16,575 nt of DNA from CAYGFH01 sp964430295. Lineage in GTDB: Bacteria; Patescibacteriota; Microgenomatia; UBA10105; UBA927. Below the pieces are notes generated by a model. That model was not told the origin of the DNA. It saw only the letters and a program-made list of their open reading frames with translations, and ran no database searches. Below are positions 7,901 to 15,784 of the stretch, piece by piece. A program made the position numbers and the translations under genes. Numbering within the stretch: position 1 is the first letter of the stretch; every line of letters begins with the position of its first letter. The stretch spans positions 1 to 16,575 of the forward strand of contig CAYSEV010000029.1 of the NCBI GenBank assembly GCA_964430295.1, given 5' to 3'.

Positions 7901-8293
7901 CTATTTTTTCTTTGGAATATTTTTGAAGAATCGTTTACGGATTTCAGCAGTTGTATTCATACTTTCCTGCTGCAACTCCTCAATTTTTGTGAGCGCGCTT
8001 TCCAATTTTTCCGTAGTTGCCACCGTAATTTCCTGCTTTGAGTGTTCCAAATCTTCTACTAATTTTTCTTTAATTTCTTCCCCCTGTTTAACCAGTTCTT
8101 TTCCTTTTTGTTGCAATTCATCAACTTTTTCATGTAAATCATCCAGTGCTTCTTTTCCCTTTTCTTCTATAAGTTTTCCGGCTTTTTTCCCTTCCTTAGT
8201 ACCAAGGAAAAAAATAATAAGAGCTCCGATAATACCACCTAAAAAAAGCCCAACTAAAAATTTTGCATCTGCCCTGCCGTGATCTTCGCTCAT
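7901..8293 (-). CDS. YtxH-like membrane-anchored coiled-coil protein
   Basis: 130 residues. One N-terminal membrane helix (about 12-31, FLVGLFLGGIIGALIIFFLG) is followed by GTKEGKKAGK, the typical YtxH transition, and a long charged coiled-coil region (about 33-110) rich in Lys, Glu and Gln, ending in a basic tail. YtxH-type proteins are small envelope proteins of unclear role, often stress-linked in Gram-positives. The start overlaps the upstream stop as ATGA (4 bases), and a strong GGAGG at 8298-8302 lies 4 bases upstream. It is co-translated with the DUF948-like gene. Last gene of the ftsK cluster. Function not determined. Confidence 0.82.
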   Translation of the reverse strand: MSEDHGRADAKFLVGLFLGGIIGALIIFFLGTKEGKKAGKLIEEKGKEALDDLHEKVDELQQKGKELVKQGEEIKEKLVEDLEHSKQEITVATTEKLESALTKIEELQQESMNTTAEIRKRFFKNIPKKK

Positions 8294-8547
8294 TTTTCCT
8301 CCCCTTTTTTTTGAAGTGCTGATATCATTTGTAACCCTGATTTAATACCGTTCATAAAACCAGACATACTGGTGACTCCCTCACTGACAGTACCACTTAC
8401 TTTTCCGGCATCATCAAGCATCTTATTTGTTTTTTGTACAGAAAATCTTATTTCTTTTAAGATATAAAATACCTGAATACCGAGGACAACAAGAAGAATT
8501 GTAAGAGTTACACTGACGCCGATAATAGTAAGTTGAATTGGATCCAT
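8290..8547 (-). CDS. DUF948-like small membrane protein
   Basis: 85 residues from ATG at 8547. One N-terminal membrane helix (about 7-30, TIIGVSVTLTILLVVLGIQVFYIL) is followed by an amphipathic region (KEIRFSVQKTNKMLDDAGKVSGTVSEG) like that of DUF948 proteins. These often occur beside YtxH proteins in Gram-positives and CPR, as here. Function is unknown; a paired membrane scaffold is a guess. The frame is open to a TTG at 8580, but that codon overlaps the predicted -10 box, so ATG 8547 is preferred. No Shine-Dalgarno is visible. Confidence 0.72.
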   Translation of the reverse strand: MDPIQLTIIGVSVTLTILLVVLGIQVFYILKEIRFSVQKTNKMLDDAGKVSGTVSEGVTSMSGFMNGIKSGLQMISALQKKGEEK

Positions 8548-8579
8548 GGGCAGAATCAAAAGATACTGATTGTGTTCCA

Positions 8580-8608
8580 AGTATTACGCAAATTAACTTT
8601 TCTGTCAA
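8580..8608 (-). promoter_or_regulatory. promoter of the DUF948/YtxH pair
   Basis: On the minus strand a perfect -35 TTGACA (8603-8608) is separated by 17 bases from AATACT (8580-8585), a four-of-six match to the -10 consensus. It lies between the RodZ-like stop (8624) and the DUF948-like ATG (8547), giving a leader of roughly 25 bases. This would let the last two genes be transcribed apart from ftsK. Confidence 0.5.
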
Positions 8609-8623
8609 TGCCTCCGCATCGTT

Positions 8624-9259
8624 TTATTTAACACCTATCTTTATTGTTTTTGTAGTCGTTTTGCCAAGTCTGCTTGTTGCAATAATAGTAATTGTATTTA
8701 TGCCAGGCTCTACAGAAACCTGATCAAAAAATTTCCCATCTGCACGTACCAACACACTCACACCATTTATAGTGACAGTTGCATCACTCTCTGTCTTTCC
8801 TAGTACATCCACTCGCGTATCTGCAAATACCTCCTGATTTGTAGGACTGTCAATCATAAGTATTGGTGGTTTTTGCAATGTTTTATACTGAAAAAATAAA
8901 TATGTCAAAAACAGTGCAACAAGCGTGCTAACCATCATAAAAATAAATCTGCCCGGAGTAAGTTGAAATGCACTCCTATTCAACGGAGCTTCCATGCCTT
9001 TCGGCAGCAGGTGAGATTTTGGAGTATCTACTGTTTGTCTGCGATAAAACGCGAGCACCGTTTTACTGTTTAATCCGACATATTCGCTGTAATTTTTTAC
9101 AAATCCTTTAACATATGACTGTGATGGCATGCTGTCAAATTCATCCGCTTCTATAGCCGAAAGAAATTTTAGGCGGATTTTTGTCCCTCGCTCTATATCT
9201 TGAAGTGTCAATTTTTTTTCTTCGCGTGCACTGCGAAGCATTTGGCCAACTGTTTTCAT
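8624..9259 (-). CDS. RodZ-like helix-turn-helix membrane protein
   Basis: 211 residues. The N-terminal HTH of the Xre/RodZ type spans about 3-75 (VGQMLRSAREEKKLTLQDIERGTKI, FLSAIEADEFDSMPSQSYVKGFVKNYSEYVGL), followed by a basic and polar linker, one membrane helix (about 105-123) and an external beta-rich domain (about 131-211: ILMIDSPTNQEVFADTRVDVLGKT, VTINGVSV, GINTITIIATS) resembling glucodextranase-B/Ig-like repeats. In rod-shaped bacteria RodZ links MreB to the wall-synthesis machinery. No mreB is in the window, so a related but not identical shape or envelope role is inferred. It starts 28 bases after the ftsK stop and is probably co-transcribed. An AGAAGG motif lies about 11 bases before the ATG, a rather long spacing. 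Confidence 0.82.
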   Translation of the reverse strand: MKTVGQMLRSAREEKKLTLQDIERGTKIRLKFLSAIEADEFDSMPSQSYVKGFVKNYSEYVGLNSKTVLAFYRRQTVDTPKSHLLPKGMEAPLNRSAFQLTPGRFIFMMVSTLVALFLTYLFFQYKTLQKPPILMIDSPTNQEVFADTRVDVLGKTESDATVTINGVSVLVRADGKFFDQVSVEPGINTITIIATSRLGKTTTKTIKIGVK

Positions 9260-9287
9260 ATGTATAGGAACCTTCTACACTACTCGT

Positions 9288-11525
9288 TTACTCTTGCCCC
9301 TCGGCTCCTTCAGCCTGTTTTGCAAAATATTCATCAGGATTTTTCATAAGTACATCACGCGGTTTTGATCCTTCAGCCGGGCCGATAATACCGGCTTCTT
9401 CCAGTTGATCAAGCATACGTGCTGCACGGGCATATCCCACAGATAATCTGCGCTGAAGAAGCGATGCTGACGCTTTATCATGCTGACAAATTAACCGTAC
9501 AGCTTCCTCAAACATCGCATCATTCCCGTCACTTCCTTTATTTGCTCCGCCACTGCCTTTCTTTCCTGCAAGAGTAACTTTCTGGCTTGTAACTTCTTCT
9601 GTATACTGCACCGGCGTATTCTTATTTTTCAAAAATTCCACAACTTTATTTACTTCCTGATCAGATACAAATGTACCTTGTATACGGCTTGGTTTTGACT
9701 GATCAGCGGCAATATAAAGCATATCTCCACGTCCAAGCAGCTTTTCAGCACCTGGCATATCCAACACTACTCTTGAATCAATCATAGATGACACATTAAA
9801 CGCAATACGTGTCGGGACATTTGCTTTGATAAGTCCCGTTATAACATCCACACTTGGGCGCTGCGTAGCAAGAACGAGATGGATACCTGTAGCGCGCGCC
9901 ATTTGTGCCAATCGACAGATAGTATCTTCTACTTCCACAGGTGCATATGACATTAAATCGGCAAGTTCATCTATAAAAATCACGATAAATGGCATTGCCT
10001 GAAATCCTGCTAATTCATTGTAGCCATCCAAATTTCTCACACCAACCTCTGCAAACTTTTTATAGCGATGTTCCATTTCAGCGACAGCCCATCGCAGTGC
10101 GGAAAGAATTTTATCCGGTTCAACGATAACAGGCGTAAGCAAATGAGGTATACCATTATATCCTGTCAATTCAACACGTTTTGGATCGACCAAAATAAGT
10201 CGAACCTCAGACGGATTTGTACGGAATAATAATGAGGTAATCCACGTGTTCACAAGAACAGATTTTCCTGAACCCGTAGTACCGGCTATAAGTGCATGCG
10301 GCATTTTTGCTATATCAGCTATGACCGAATTCCCAGATACATCAAGTCCAAGAGCCACAGCCAGCTTGCTTTTTGCCTTGCGCATGACATCAGACTGTAT
10401 CATGCGCTTGAGCGTCACAAACTCCAAACCTCTATTTGGAATTTCAATGCCGACGAGATTTCGTCCCGGAATTGGAGCTTCTATGCGCACTTCTCCTGTC
10501 GGGGCCTGCAGAGCAAGAGCCAAATCACTGGAAAGTGATGTGATTTTAGATACTTTTGTTCCAAGTGCAATTTCGATTGCGTACTGCGTCACTGCCGGGC
10601 CTGGATTGACCTCAGAGACATGTGCTTTAATACCAAAACTGTCCAGTGTCTTTTCGATGATTGATGCATTTCTATGCACATCTCCCCTATCTGCCTTTTG
10701 TCCCGGTCCATCGGAAAGTAGGGTCAGTGGCGGATATTCCCACATTTTCATATCCGCCTGATCGCTTTCAGACATACTCTTTATATGTAAATCCCCTGAC
10801 ACAGGGATCTTTGAAAGTTGAGATACCATCACAGGTTTAGCTGGCGCTGCTGGAGTTGCAGGAGTGGGATTCGCTGAAGAAGCAACAGGGGTTTTTACCA
10901 CGATCGGCTTGTCGTCCAATCCCATGCCTTTAATTTTCATTTGTTGCGGTTCCCCTGAGAATCCATAGGTATCTTTTTTTGTAACAAGTTTATTCAGTTT
11001 CTCCCCGATCGAAGATGCAATTGTTTGTCCTCCCATAATAAGGAAATTAACCATCGAATCGAGAGAGGAATTAAAGAGTAAAATAACGCCAATCACCAAC
11101 ACAAACAAATACAACAGAAGTGCACCTTCCGTTGAGATTCTATCGGCCGCTCCAAGCCAGACTGTTTGACCGGCAATACCTGCTTGAGTCAGGGCCATAA
11201 GAGAAAACAGGATAATACCAAACCCCATTGGAACATTTGGCCTCCCAATCGGAGATTTTATCTTAAACAAAAGAAAACTCAACGTTACAAGAAACGGCGG
11301 CAAGCCAAACATAATCCAACCAATGTGCAACAGTAATTCTTCTCGAAGACTGGTAAGCATTGTTCCTTCACCAAAAAATGAAATGGAAATAATCCCGGCA
11401 AAAAGCCACAACCAGATCGCACCCACTGTATACACGGTTTGCTGTTTCAGCTTAATCTGAAATCCTCCGTGTTTTTTATATTTTCTTTTTTTGGCACCCA
11501 AAATTTCATGCCGTTTTTTAGACAT
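9288..11525 (-). CDS. ftsK: FtsK/SpoIIIE DNA translocase
   Basis: 745 residues from ATG at 11525 (MSKKRHEILGAKKRKYKK). The protein pumps chromosomal DNA through the closing septum and aids division. Domains in order: basic N-terminus; about four membrane helices between residues 30 and 165; a Pro/Ala-rich linker (about 210-240), short compared with E. coli FtsK; the alpha/beta motor with Walker A GTTGSGKS (415-422), ILVDPKR, IVIFIDELADLM as Walker B, and LATQRPSVDVITG; and a C-terminal winged-helix gamma domain (about 670-730) with LLQRRLSVGYARAARMLDQLE for reading polar DNA motifs. The frame is open to 11564, but ATG 11525 fits the promoter and the basic start. First gene of a cluster with RodZ-like, DUF948-like and YtxH-like genes. 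Divergent from typA. Confidence 0.96.
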   Translation of the reverse strand: MSKKRHEILGAKKRKYKKHGGFQIKLKQQTVYTVGAIWLWLFAGIISISFFGEGTMLTSLREELLLHIGWIMFGLPPFLVTLSFLLFKIKSPIGRPNVPMGFGIILFSLMALTQAGIAGQTVWLGAADRISTEGALLLYLFVLVIGVILLFNSSLDSMVNFLIMGGQTIASSIGEKLNKLVTKKDTYGFSGEPQQMKIKGMGLDDKPIVVKTPVASSANPTPATPAAPAKPVMVSQLSKIPVSGDLHIKSMSESDQADMKMWEYPPLTLLSDGPGQKADRGDVHRNASIIEKTLDSFGIKAHVSEVNPGPAVTQYAIEIALGTKVSKITSLSSDLALALQAPTGEVRIEAPIPGRNLVGIEIPNRGLEFVTLKRMIQSDVMRKAKSKLAVALGLDVSGNSVIADIAKMPHALIAGTTGSGKSVLVNTWITSLLFRTNPSEVRLILVDPKRVELTGYNGIPHLLTPVIVEPDKILSALRWAVAEMEHRYKKFAEVGVRNLDGYNELAGFQAMPFIVIFIDELADLMSYAPVEVEDTICRLAQMARATGIHLVLATQRPSVDVITGLIKANVPTRIAFNVSSMIDSRVVLDMPGAEKLLGRGDMLYIAADQSKPSRIQGTFVSDQEVNKVVEFLKNKNTPVQYTEEVTSQKVTLAGKKGSGGANKGSDGNDAMFEEAVRLICQHDKASASLLQRRLSVGYARAARMLDQLEEAGIIGPAEGSKPRDVLMKNPDEYFAKQAEGAEGQE

Positions 11526-11531
11526 GTACCT

Positions 11532-11560
11532 AGTATACGGTCTCACGCGACTCAGATCAA
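11532..11560 (-). promoter_or_regulatory. ftsK promoter (leaderless)
   Basis: On the minus strand TTGATC (11555-11560) lies 17 bases from TATACT (11532-11537), a good sigma-70-type pair. Only 6 bases separate the -10 box from ATG 11525, so the mRNA is expected to be leaderless. The bases between are too close to act as a Shine-Dalgarno. Confidence 0.62.
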
Positions 11561-11599
11561 CCATATAGACGACTGCGTAAGGAAATATAACCGTATTTG

Positions 11600-11608
11600 T
11601 GCTATAAT
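11600..11608 (+). promoter_or_regulatory. extended -10 promoter of typA
   Basis: TGCTATAAT is a perfect extended -10 box (TATAAT at 11603-11608). No convincing -35 is present. Transcription would begin near 11615, giving a leader of about 52 bases that contains the hairpin at 11632-11660. Confidence 0.62.
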
Positions 11609-11631
11609 ATGTAAGTTCTGCCCAACATAAT

Positions 11632-11660
11632 CCCGCACGCGGCTAGCAGGCGGGTTTTTT
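11632..11660 (+). terminator. terminator-like hairpin in the typA leader (possible attenuator)
   Basis: CCCGC (11632-11636) pairs with GCGGG (11650-11654). Two inner pairs GC/GC (11639-11640 with 11646-11647) close a five-base loop across a 2x2 internal loop, and six T follow (11655-11660). This is the form of an intrinsic terminator. No plus-strand gene lies upstream because ftsK is divergent, so it does not end another transcript. It sits between the typA promoter and its ATG, 6 bases before the start codon, and no ribosome-binding site is visible. Confidence 0.6.
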
Positions 11661-11666
11661 ACTTAT

Positions 11667-13490
11667 ATGGATATTCGAAATATCGCCATTATTGCTCATG
11701 TAGACCATGGAAAAACCACCCTTGTAGATGGCATGCTCAAACAGACCCACACATTCCGCGCAAACGAAGCGGAAATGAATCAGACGACTATTTTAGACAG
11801 TAATGATCTGGAACGTGAAAAAGGTATTACAATTCTTGCAAAAAACACATCAGTCATGTTCGAAGGCACCAAGATAAATATTATCGATACACCAGGACAC
11901 GCGGACTTCAGTGGTGAAGTGGAACGAACCATAAATATGGCAGATGGAGCACTTCTTATCGTAGACAGCGCTGAAGGCCCGCTGCCACAAACACAATTCG
12001 TTCTTCAAAAAGCCCTGGAACTGAACCTAAAGGTTATTGTATGTATTAATAAAATAGACAGAAAAGACGCACGACATGAAGAAGTCTTACGCGAGACAGA
12101 AGAATTATTTCTCCGACTTGCACATCATGAAGACCATCTTATTTTTCCGGTTGTCTACGCTATTGGCCGTGAAGGTAAAGCATGGGATTCATACCCCGCA
12201 GATATGAATGCGCCGGCAGATTTATCCTCGTTATTTAGAACAATTCTCAAAGAAATTCCTCCTCCAAAAACTGAAACTGACAAACCGTTTAAAATGCTCG
12301 TATCAACACTCGACTTTGATAACTATAAAGGAACATTTGCAATTGGAAAAGCTACACAGGGAGTTGCAAAACCGGGTCAATTTGTATTGCACCTGAATGA
12401 GCAGACAAAAAAAGGATCATTTAAAATTGAGCAAGTATTTACAAGTATAGGACTAAGTAGAAAAGAAGTTGAGCAAAGCGAACCCGGAGATATTATTGCA
12501 CTCACCGGTGGTAAAGATGTTGGCATTGGTGACACAATTGCTGATCCTGCAGATCCAATCGGATATCCGGCCATTAAACTTGAAGAACCAACACTCAATA
12601 TTCTGATAGCTGCTAATACATCTCCTCTTGCAGGACGAGAAGGCGAATTCTGCACAGCCCGACAGATTTACCAACGGCTTTTGAAAGAAAAGCAAACGAA
12701 TATAGGTATAAAAATTGAAGAAAATCCTAATGGTCAGGGCTTTATTGTTTCAGGAAGAGGAGAGCTTCATTTAGCTGTACTTATAGAAAACCTTCGCCGT
12801 GAAGGGTATGAACTGCAGGTGAGTAAACCGGAAGTTATTATTAAGGAAATAGATGGTGTCAAACAGGAACCGTTTGAAGAAATTACAATAGAAATTGATA
12901 CAAATCTGGTCGGTGTCATTACCGAAGAACTCGGAAAACGCCGCGGAGAACTACTTGATACCCATACAGATGAACGCAATATCACCCGCATGAAGTATAA
13001 AATATCCAGTCGAAATCTGTTAGGTTTTAGAACAGATATTTTGACAAAAACGCGGGGTCGCGGCATTTTTGCTTCACAGTTTATCGGGTATGGTCCTCTT
13101 TCATCACATATTCCTAAACTTCGAAACGGCGTACTCGTGTCATTTGAAACAGGCGTCTCATCAGCATATGCGCTCACTACAGTACAAGAGAGAGGCAAAC
13201 CGTTTATCGGACCTGGAGTCCCGGTGTATGAAGGTATGATTATCGGCATAAATCAGCGCATGGAAGATATAGATATCAATGTCTGTAAAACCAAAAAACT
13301 CACGAATATTCACTCAGCCAATGCTGATGTGGCTATTCAACTTGATACACCAACGATGTTGTCACTTGAGCAATGTTTGGATTTCATCGAAGATGATGAG
13401 CTGCTTGAAGTCACACCGGAAAACCTGCGCCTTCGCAAAAAATATCTCAATAAAACAGCGCGTGTCCAGGCTGCACGTTCTTCAAACTAA
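11667..13490 (+). CDS. typA: ribosome-associated GTPase TypA/BipA
   Basis: 607 residues, the normal length for TypA/BipA, a translational GTPase of the EF-G group that binds the 70S ribosome and helps assembly and translation under stress or cold. GTPase motifs: G1 AHVDHGKTT (10-18), EREKGITI before switch I (about 49-56), G3 DTPGH (74-78), G4 NKID (128-131). Later domains follow the family order: beta-barrel domain II (about 200-300), EF-G-like domains (SGRGELHLAVLIENLRREG; YKISSRNLLGFRTDILT) and the TypA-specific C-terminal domain ending ENLRLRKKYL. Start ATG 11667 gives the family-typical MDIRNIAIIAHVDHG. It has no Shine-Dalgarno and a hairpin just upstream, so initiation is unusual. Its neighbour downstream has its own promoter. 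Confidence 0.97.
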   Translation: MDIRNIAIIAHVDHGKTTLVDGMLKQTHTFRANEAEMNQTTILDSNDLEREKGITILAKNTSVMFEGTKINIIDTPGHADFSGEVERTINMADGALLIVDSAEGPLPQTQFVLQKALELNLKVIVCINKIDRKDARHEEVLRETEELFLRLAHHEDHLIFPVVYAIGREGKAWDSYPADMNAPADLSSLFRTILKEIPPPKTETDKPFKMLVSTLDFDNYKGTFAIGKATQGVAKPGQFVLHLNEQTKKGSFKIEQVFTSIGLSRKEVEQSEPGDIIALTGGKDVGIGDTIADPADPIGYPAIKLEEPTLNILIAANTSPLAGREGEFCTARQIYQRLLKEKQTNIGIKIEENPNGQGFIVSGRGELHLAVLIENLRREGYELQVSKPEVIIKEIDGVKQEPFEEITIEIDTNLVGVITEELGKRRGELLDTHTDERNITRMKYKISSRNLLGFRTDILTKTRGRGIFASQFIGYGPLSSHIPKLRNGVLVSFETGVSSAYALTTVQERGKPFIGPGVPVYEGMIIGINQRMEDIDINVCKTKKLTNIHSANADVAIQLDTPTMLSLEQCLDFIEDDELLEVTPENLRLRKKYLNKTARVQAARSSN

Positions 13491-13539
13491 CCTGTCATAA
13501 AACTTCAATGTTCTGTGTGAAATACTATTGATATGTATT

Positions 13540-13548
13540 TGCTATAAT
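13540..13548 (+). promoter_or_regulatory. extended -10 promoter of the PNPOx-fold gene (leaderless)
   Basis: TGCTATAAT, identical to the typA extended -10, is followed after 6 bases by ATG 13555. No Shine-Dalgarno or good -35 is visible, so a leaderless transcript is expected. Confidence 0.6.
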
Positions 13549-13554
13549 GCTCAC

Positions 13555-14046
13555 ATGAATGAATTATTATCTCAACAGGCAGTACAGATTATTCAAACAA
13601 ATTTATATTTAACACTAAGCACTTCAGATAAACAAAATATCCCGTGGATAAGTCCGCTTTTTTACGCAACCGATGATCAACACACGTTTTACTGGGTTTC
13701 TCCGAAAAAAAGCAGACATTCCATTAATATAGAACAAAATCCCCGTATATCTTGGGTTATTTTTAATAGCACTGCTCCAAAGTGGACTGGTGTGGGAGTA
13801 TATTTTACTGGAAACTGTTATGAAGTTTGTGATACGCATGAAATTAAACAAGGTTTAACATATATTTTCAACAAATTGGAGGAAGCCGTTCCATCTACTG
13901 AAGAATATATAGATTCATCAATATATAGTGTATATAAAGCGATATTTAATGAAGCTTCCATTACCCATGACATAACAGAAAATGGAAAGACTGTTGATGC
14001 TAGAGTTAAAATTTTGATCACACCTCCACAATCACAGGAACAATGA
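13555..14046 (+). CDS. pyridoxamine 5'-phosphate oxidase-fold (split-barrel) protein
   Basis: 163 residues. The pattern LYLTLSTSD...PWISPLFYATDDQHTFYWVSPKKSRHSINIEQNP.ISWVIF...VYFTGNCYEV fits the flavin-binding split-barrel (PNPOx-like) superfamily: a strand with a substrate/flavin-facing loop, a second strand, the S..HS.NI...P helix, then two barrel strands. Members bind FMN or F420 or act as oxidases or reductases, and many are uncharacterised. True PdxH is longer, so vitamin B6 synthesis is not claimed. ATG 13555 is preferred over an in-frame start at 13528 because the promoter lies between them. The last 29 bases overlap the end of the opposite-strand RNase J gene. A GGGC/GCCC hairpin at 14049-14059 just after the stop may act as a weak terminator. 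Confidence 0.72.
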   Translation: MNELLSQQAVQIIQTNLYLTLSTSDKQNIPWISPLFYATDDQHTFYWVSPKKSRHSINIEQNPRISWVIFNSTAPKWTGVGVYFTGNCYEVCDTHEIKQGLTYIFNKLEEAVPSTEEYIDSSIYSVYKAIFNEASITHDITENGKTVDARVKILITPPQSQEQ

Positions 14047-15778
14047 GTGGGCTTCGCCCGGTTTCTTTTAACAAGAAGCGCTCCAGATTATGTTCTACCT
14101 GCTTTCGTACAAAATGCCAGTCAATCATAACGCCTTTTTTAAGTCGCAGAGAATCATTAACCACTTTTCTGGCTTTGTTAAGTAAATCTCCTGATTCACG
14201 AATATACACAAATCCTCTGGAGATAATATCCGGTTCCGCAACAATTCGTCCGGTTGATTGTTCCATTGGGACAACAACAACAACAATGCCGTCAGTTGCA
14301 ATGGTTTGCCGGTCACGAAGAACAACTTCTCCAACATCGCCGACGCCGAGTCCATCAATCATTACATTTTCAAGATCTATCGTTTCAATTACTTTTGGAG
14401 GCACACCTTCTTTAAATTCCAATACTTCTCCGACTTCCGGAATTAATACATCTTTTTTGTTATATCCCAACTCCTGAGCAAGTCGTCTATATTGCATCAT
14501 GTGCTTATATGTACCACCAATAGGCAATATATACGTTGGCCCGACAGCTGATAACATAAGCATTAAGTCTCCCTGACTTCCATGTCCGGATACATGCAAA
14601 TCCTCCATGATATCCGAATATGCCACACGAGCGCCTTTCCGATACAGCTGCTCTATGAGTGCATTTATATTATCCTCGCTTCCTGGGATCGGATCTGCGC
14701 TAAACACAACAGTATCCCCTTCTTCAATACTCACAAATTTATGATCATTATTGGCAATCCGAGACAGTGCAGACCCTTCCTGTCCCTGAGCTCCTGCCAC
14801 AATCAAAAATTGTTTTGTTGGCGGCACGCGTTTTAAATCGCGATCTCTCACAATAACATCACGCGGAAATCTCATGTACGCAAGCTTTACGGATTCTTCA
14901 ATATTCTGATCCATGCTTCTGCCAAAAATGGCAATTTTTCTCCCTGCTTTTATCGCAGCCTCTATAGCCCGCTGAATTCGTGCAATATTACTTGACTGTG
15001 TCGTAAATATCATTTTTCCACTACACAAGGCCATTTCTTTTTCAAGAGTCATACCAACTTTTTGCTCGGACGGCGTAAATCCTGGCCGCTCACTCCCTAA
15101 ACAATCTGTTAACAGACACAGTACTCCCTTTTTTCCGGCTGCGGTAATTTTATGCAGATCAGACAATTTTCCATCAAGAGGGTCAAAATCAAATTTAAAA
15201 TCACTTCCATGATAAAACACTCCGACAGGTGTGCTGATAATCAAATTTGCGGCATCCGGCACAGAATGCGTCACGCGGGCAAAATCGATGGTGAAGGGGC
15301 CTATGGTCAGTGTCGTATCGAACGATACCGGCGTTACTTTTGTTTTGATTCCGCGATCAGCAAGTTTTAAATTCGCAAATGCGGCAGTTAGCGTTGTCCC
15401 CCACATTGGAACTTTACCGAGCTTTGGATAGAGATGGGAAATACCGCCAATATGATCATCATGCCCATGGGTAAAAACAAGCCCTCGAATAAACTGTTTT
15501 TTATTTTCAAGATACCGAACATCAGGCAGCACAAGATCTACACCATACATTTGTGAATCAGGAAAGCCGATTCCACAGTCCACAATGAGTATATCGCGTA
15601 ACTTCCCGTCGTACCGATACTCATAGACATACATATTTTTTGTGACGTTACCGATCCCGCCAAGCGGAAAAAGTCGCACACTATCTTTTCCTGAACGTTG
15701 TTGTTGAAACCTTGGAGGAGCTTTTGCTTGTGCTTCAAATATTGTCTGTCTTTTTCTTCCGGGGTGAGCAAATACCAT
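14018..15778 (-). CDS. rnj: ribonuclease J (beta-CASP metallo-beta-lactamase RNase)
   Basis: 586 residues. RNase J is the 5'-3' exonuclease and endonuclease for mRNA turnover and rRNA maturation in bacteria lacking RNase E. Order: basic N-terminal extension (about 1-33), metallo-beta-lactamase core with HGHDDH (104-109, usually HGHEDH), HSVPD (171-175) and SDFKFD (192-197), the beta-CASP insertion (QSSNIARIQRAI, FGRSMDQNI, AGAQGQEGSALSRIA), SADPIPGSE (about 360-368), HVSGHGSQ (395-402), then a C-terminal dimerisation/KH-like part (residues about 450-586). All zinc-binding His and Asp positions I can recognise are retained. Some consensus positions differ: PVHGEYRM is replaced by PIGGTYKHM. 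It starts 6 bases after the Lon-like gene's stop, without a clear ribosome-binding site, suggesting one operon and coupled translation. Confidence 0.93.
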   Translation of the reverse strand: MVFAHPGRKRQTIFEAQAKAPPRFQQQRSGKDSVRLFPLGGIGNVTKNMYVYEYRYDGKLRDILIVDCGIGFPDSQMYGVDLVLPDVRYLENKKQFIRGLVFTHGHDDHIGGISHLYPKLGKVPMWGTTLTAAFANLKLADRGIKTKVTPVSFDTTLTIGPFTIDFARVTHSVPDAANLIISTPVGVFYHGSDFKFDFDPLDGKLSDLHKITAAGKKGVLCLLTDCLGSERPGFTPSEQKVGMTLEKEMALCSGKMIFTTQSSNIARIQRAIEAAIKAGRKIAIFGRSMDQNIEESVKLAYMRFPRDVIVRDRDLKRVPPTKQFLIVAGAQGQEGSALSRIANNDHKFVSIEEGDTVVFSADPIPGSEDNINALIEQLYRKGARVAYSDIMEDLHVSGHGSQGDLMLMLSAVGPTYILPIGGTYKHMMQYRRLAQELGYNKKDVLIPEVGEVLEFKEGVPPKVIETIDLENVMIDGLGVGDVGEVVLRDRQTIATDGIVVVVVPMEQSTGRIVAEPDIISRGFVYIRESGDLLNKARKVVNDSLRLKKGVMIDWHFVRKQVEHNLERFLLKETGRSPLIVPVIVEV

Positions 15779-15784
15779 ATGAGT

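Noticed and set aside
7898..7925. Bidirectional terminator between the GT-C and YtxH-like genes
   Set aside because: The 3-base gap and flanks are A/T-rich but have no GC stem.
8538..8723. Plus-strand frame over the DUF948/RodZ-like junction
   Set aside because: It runs antisense to two supported genes and the promoter between them, with no start signal of its own.
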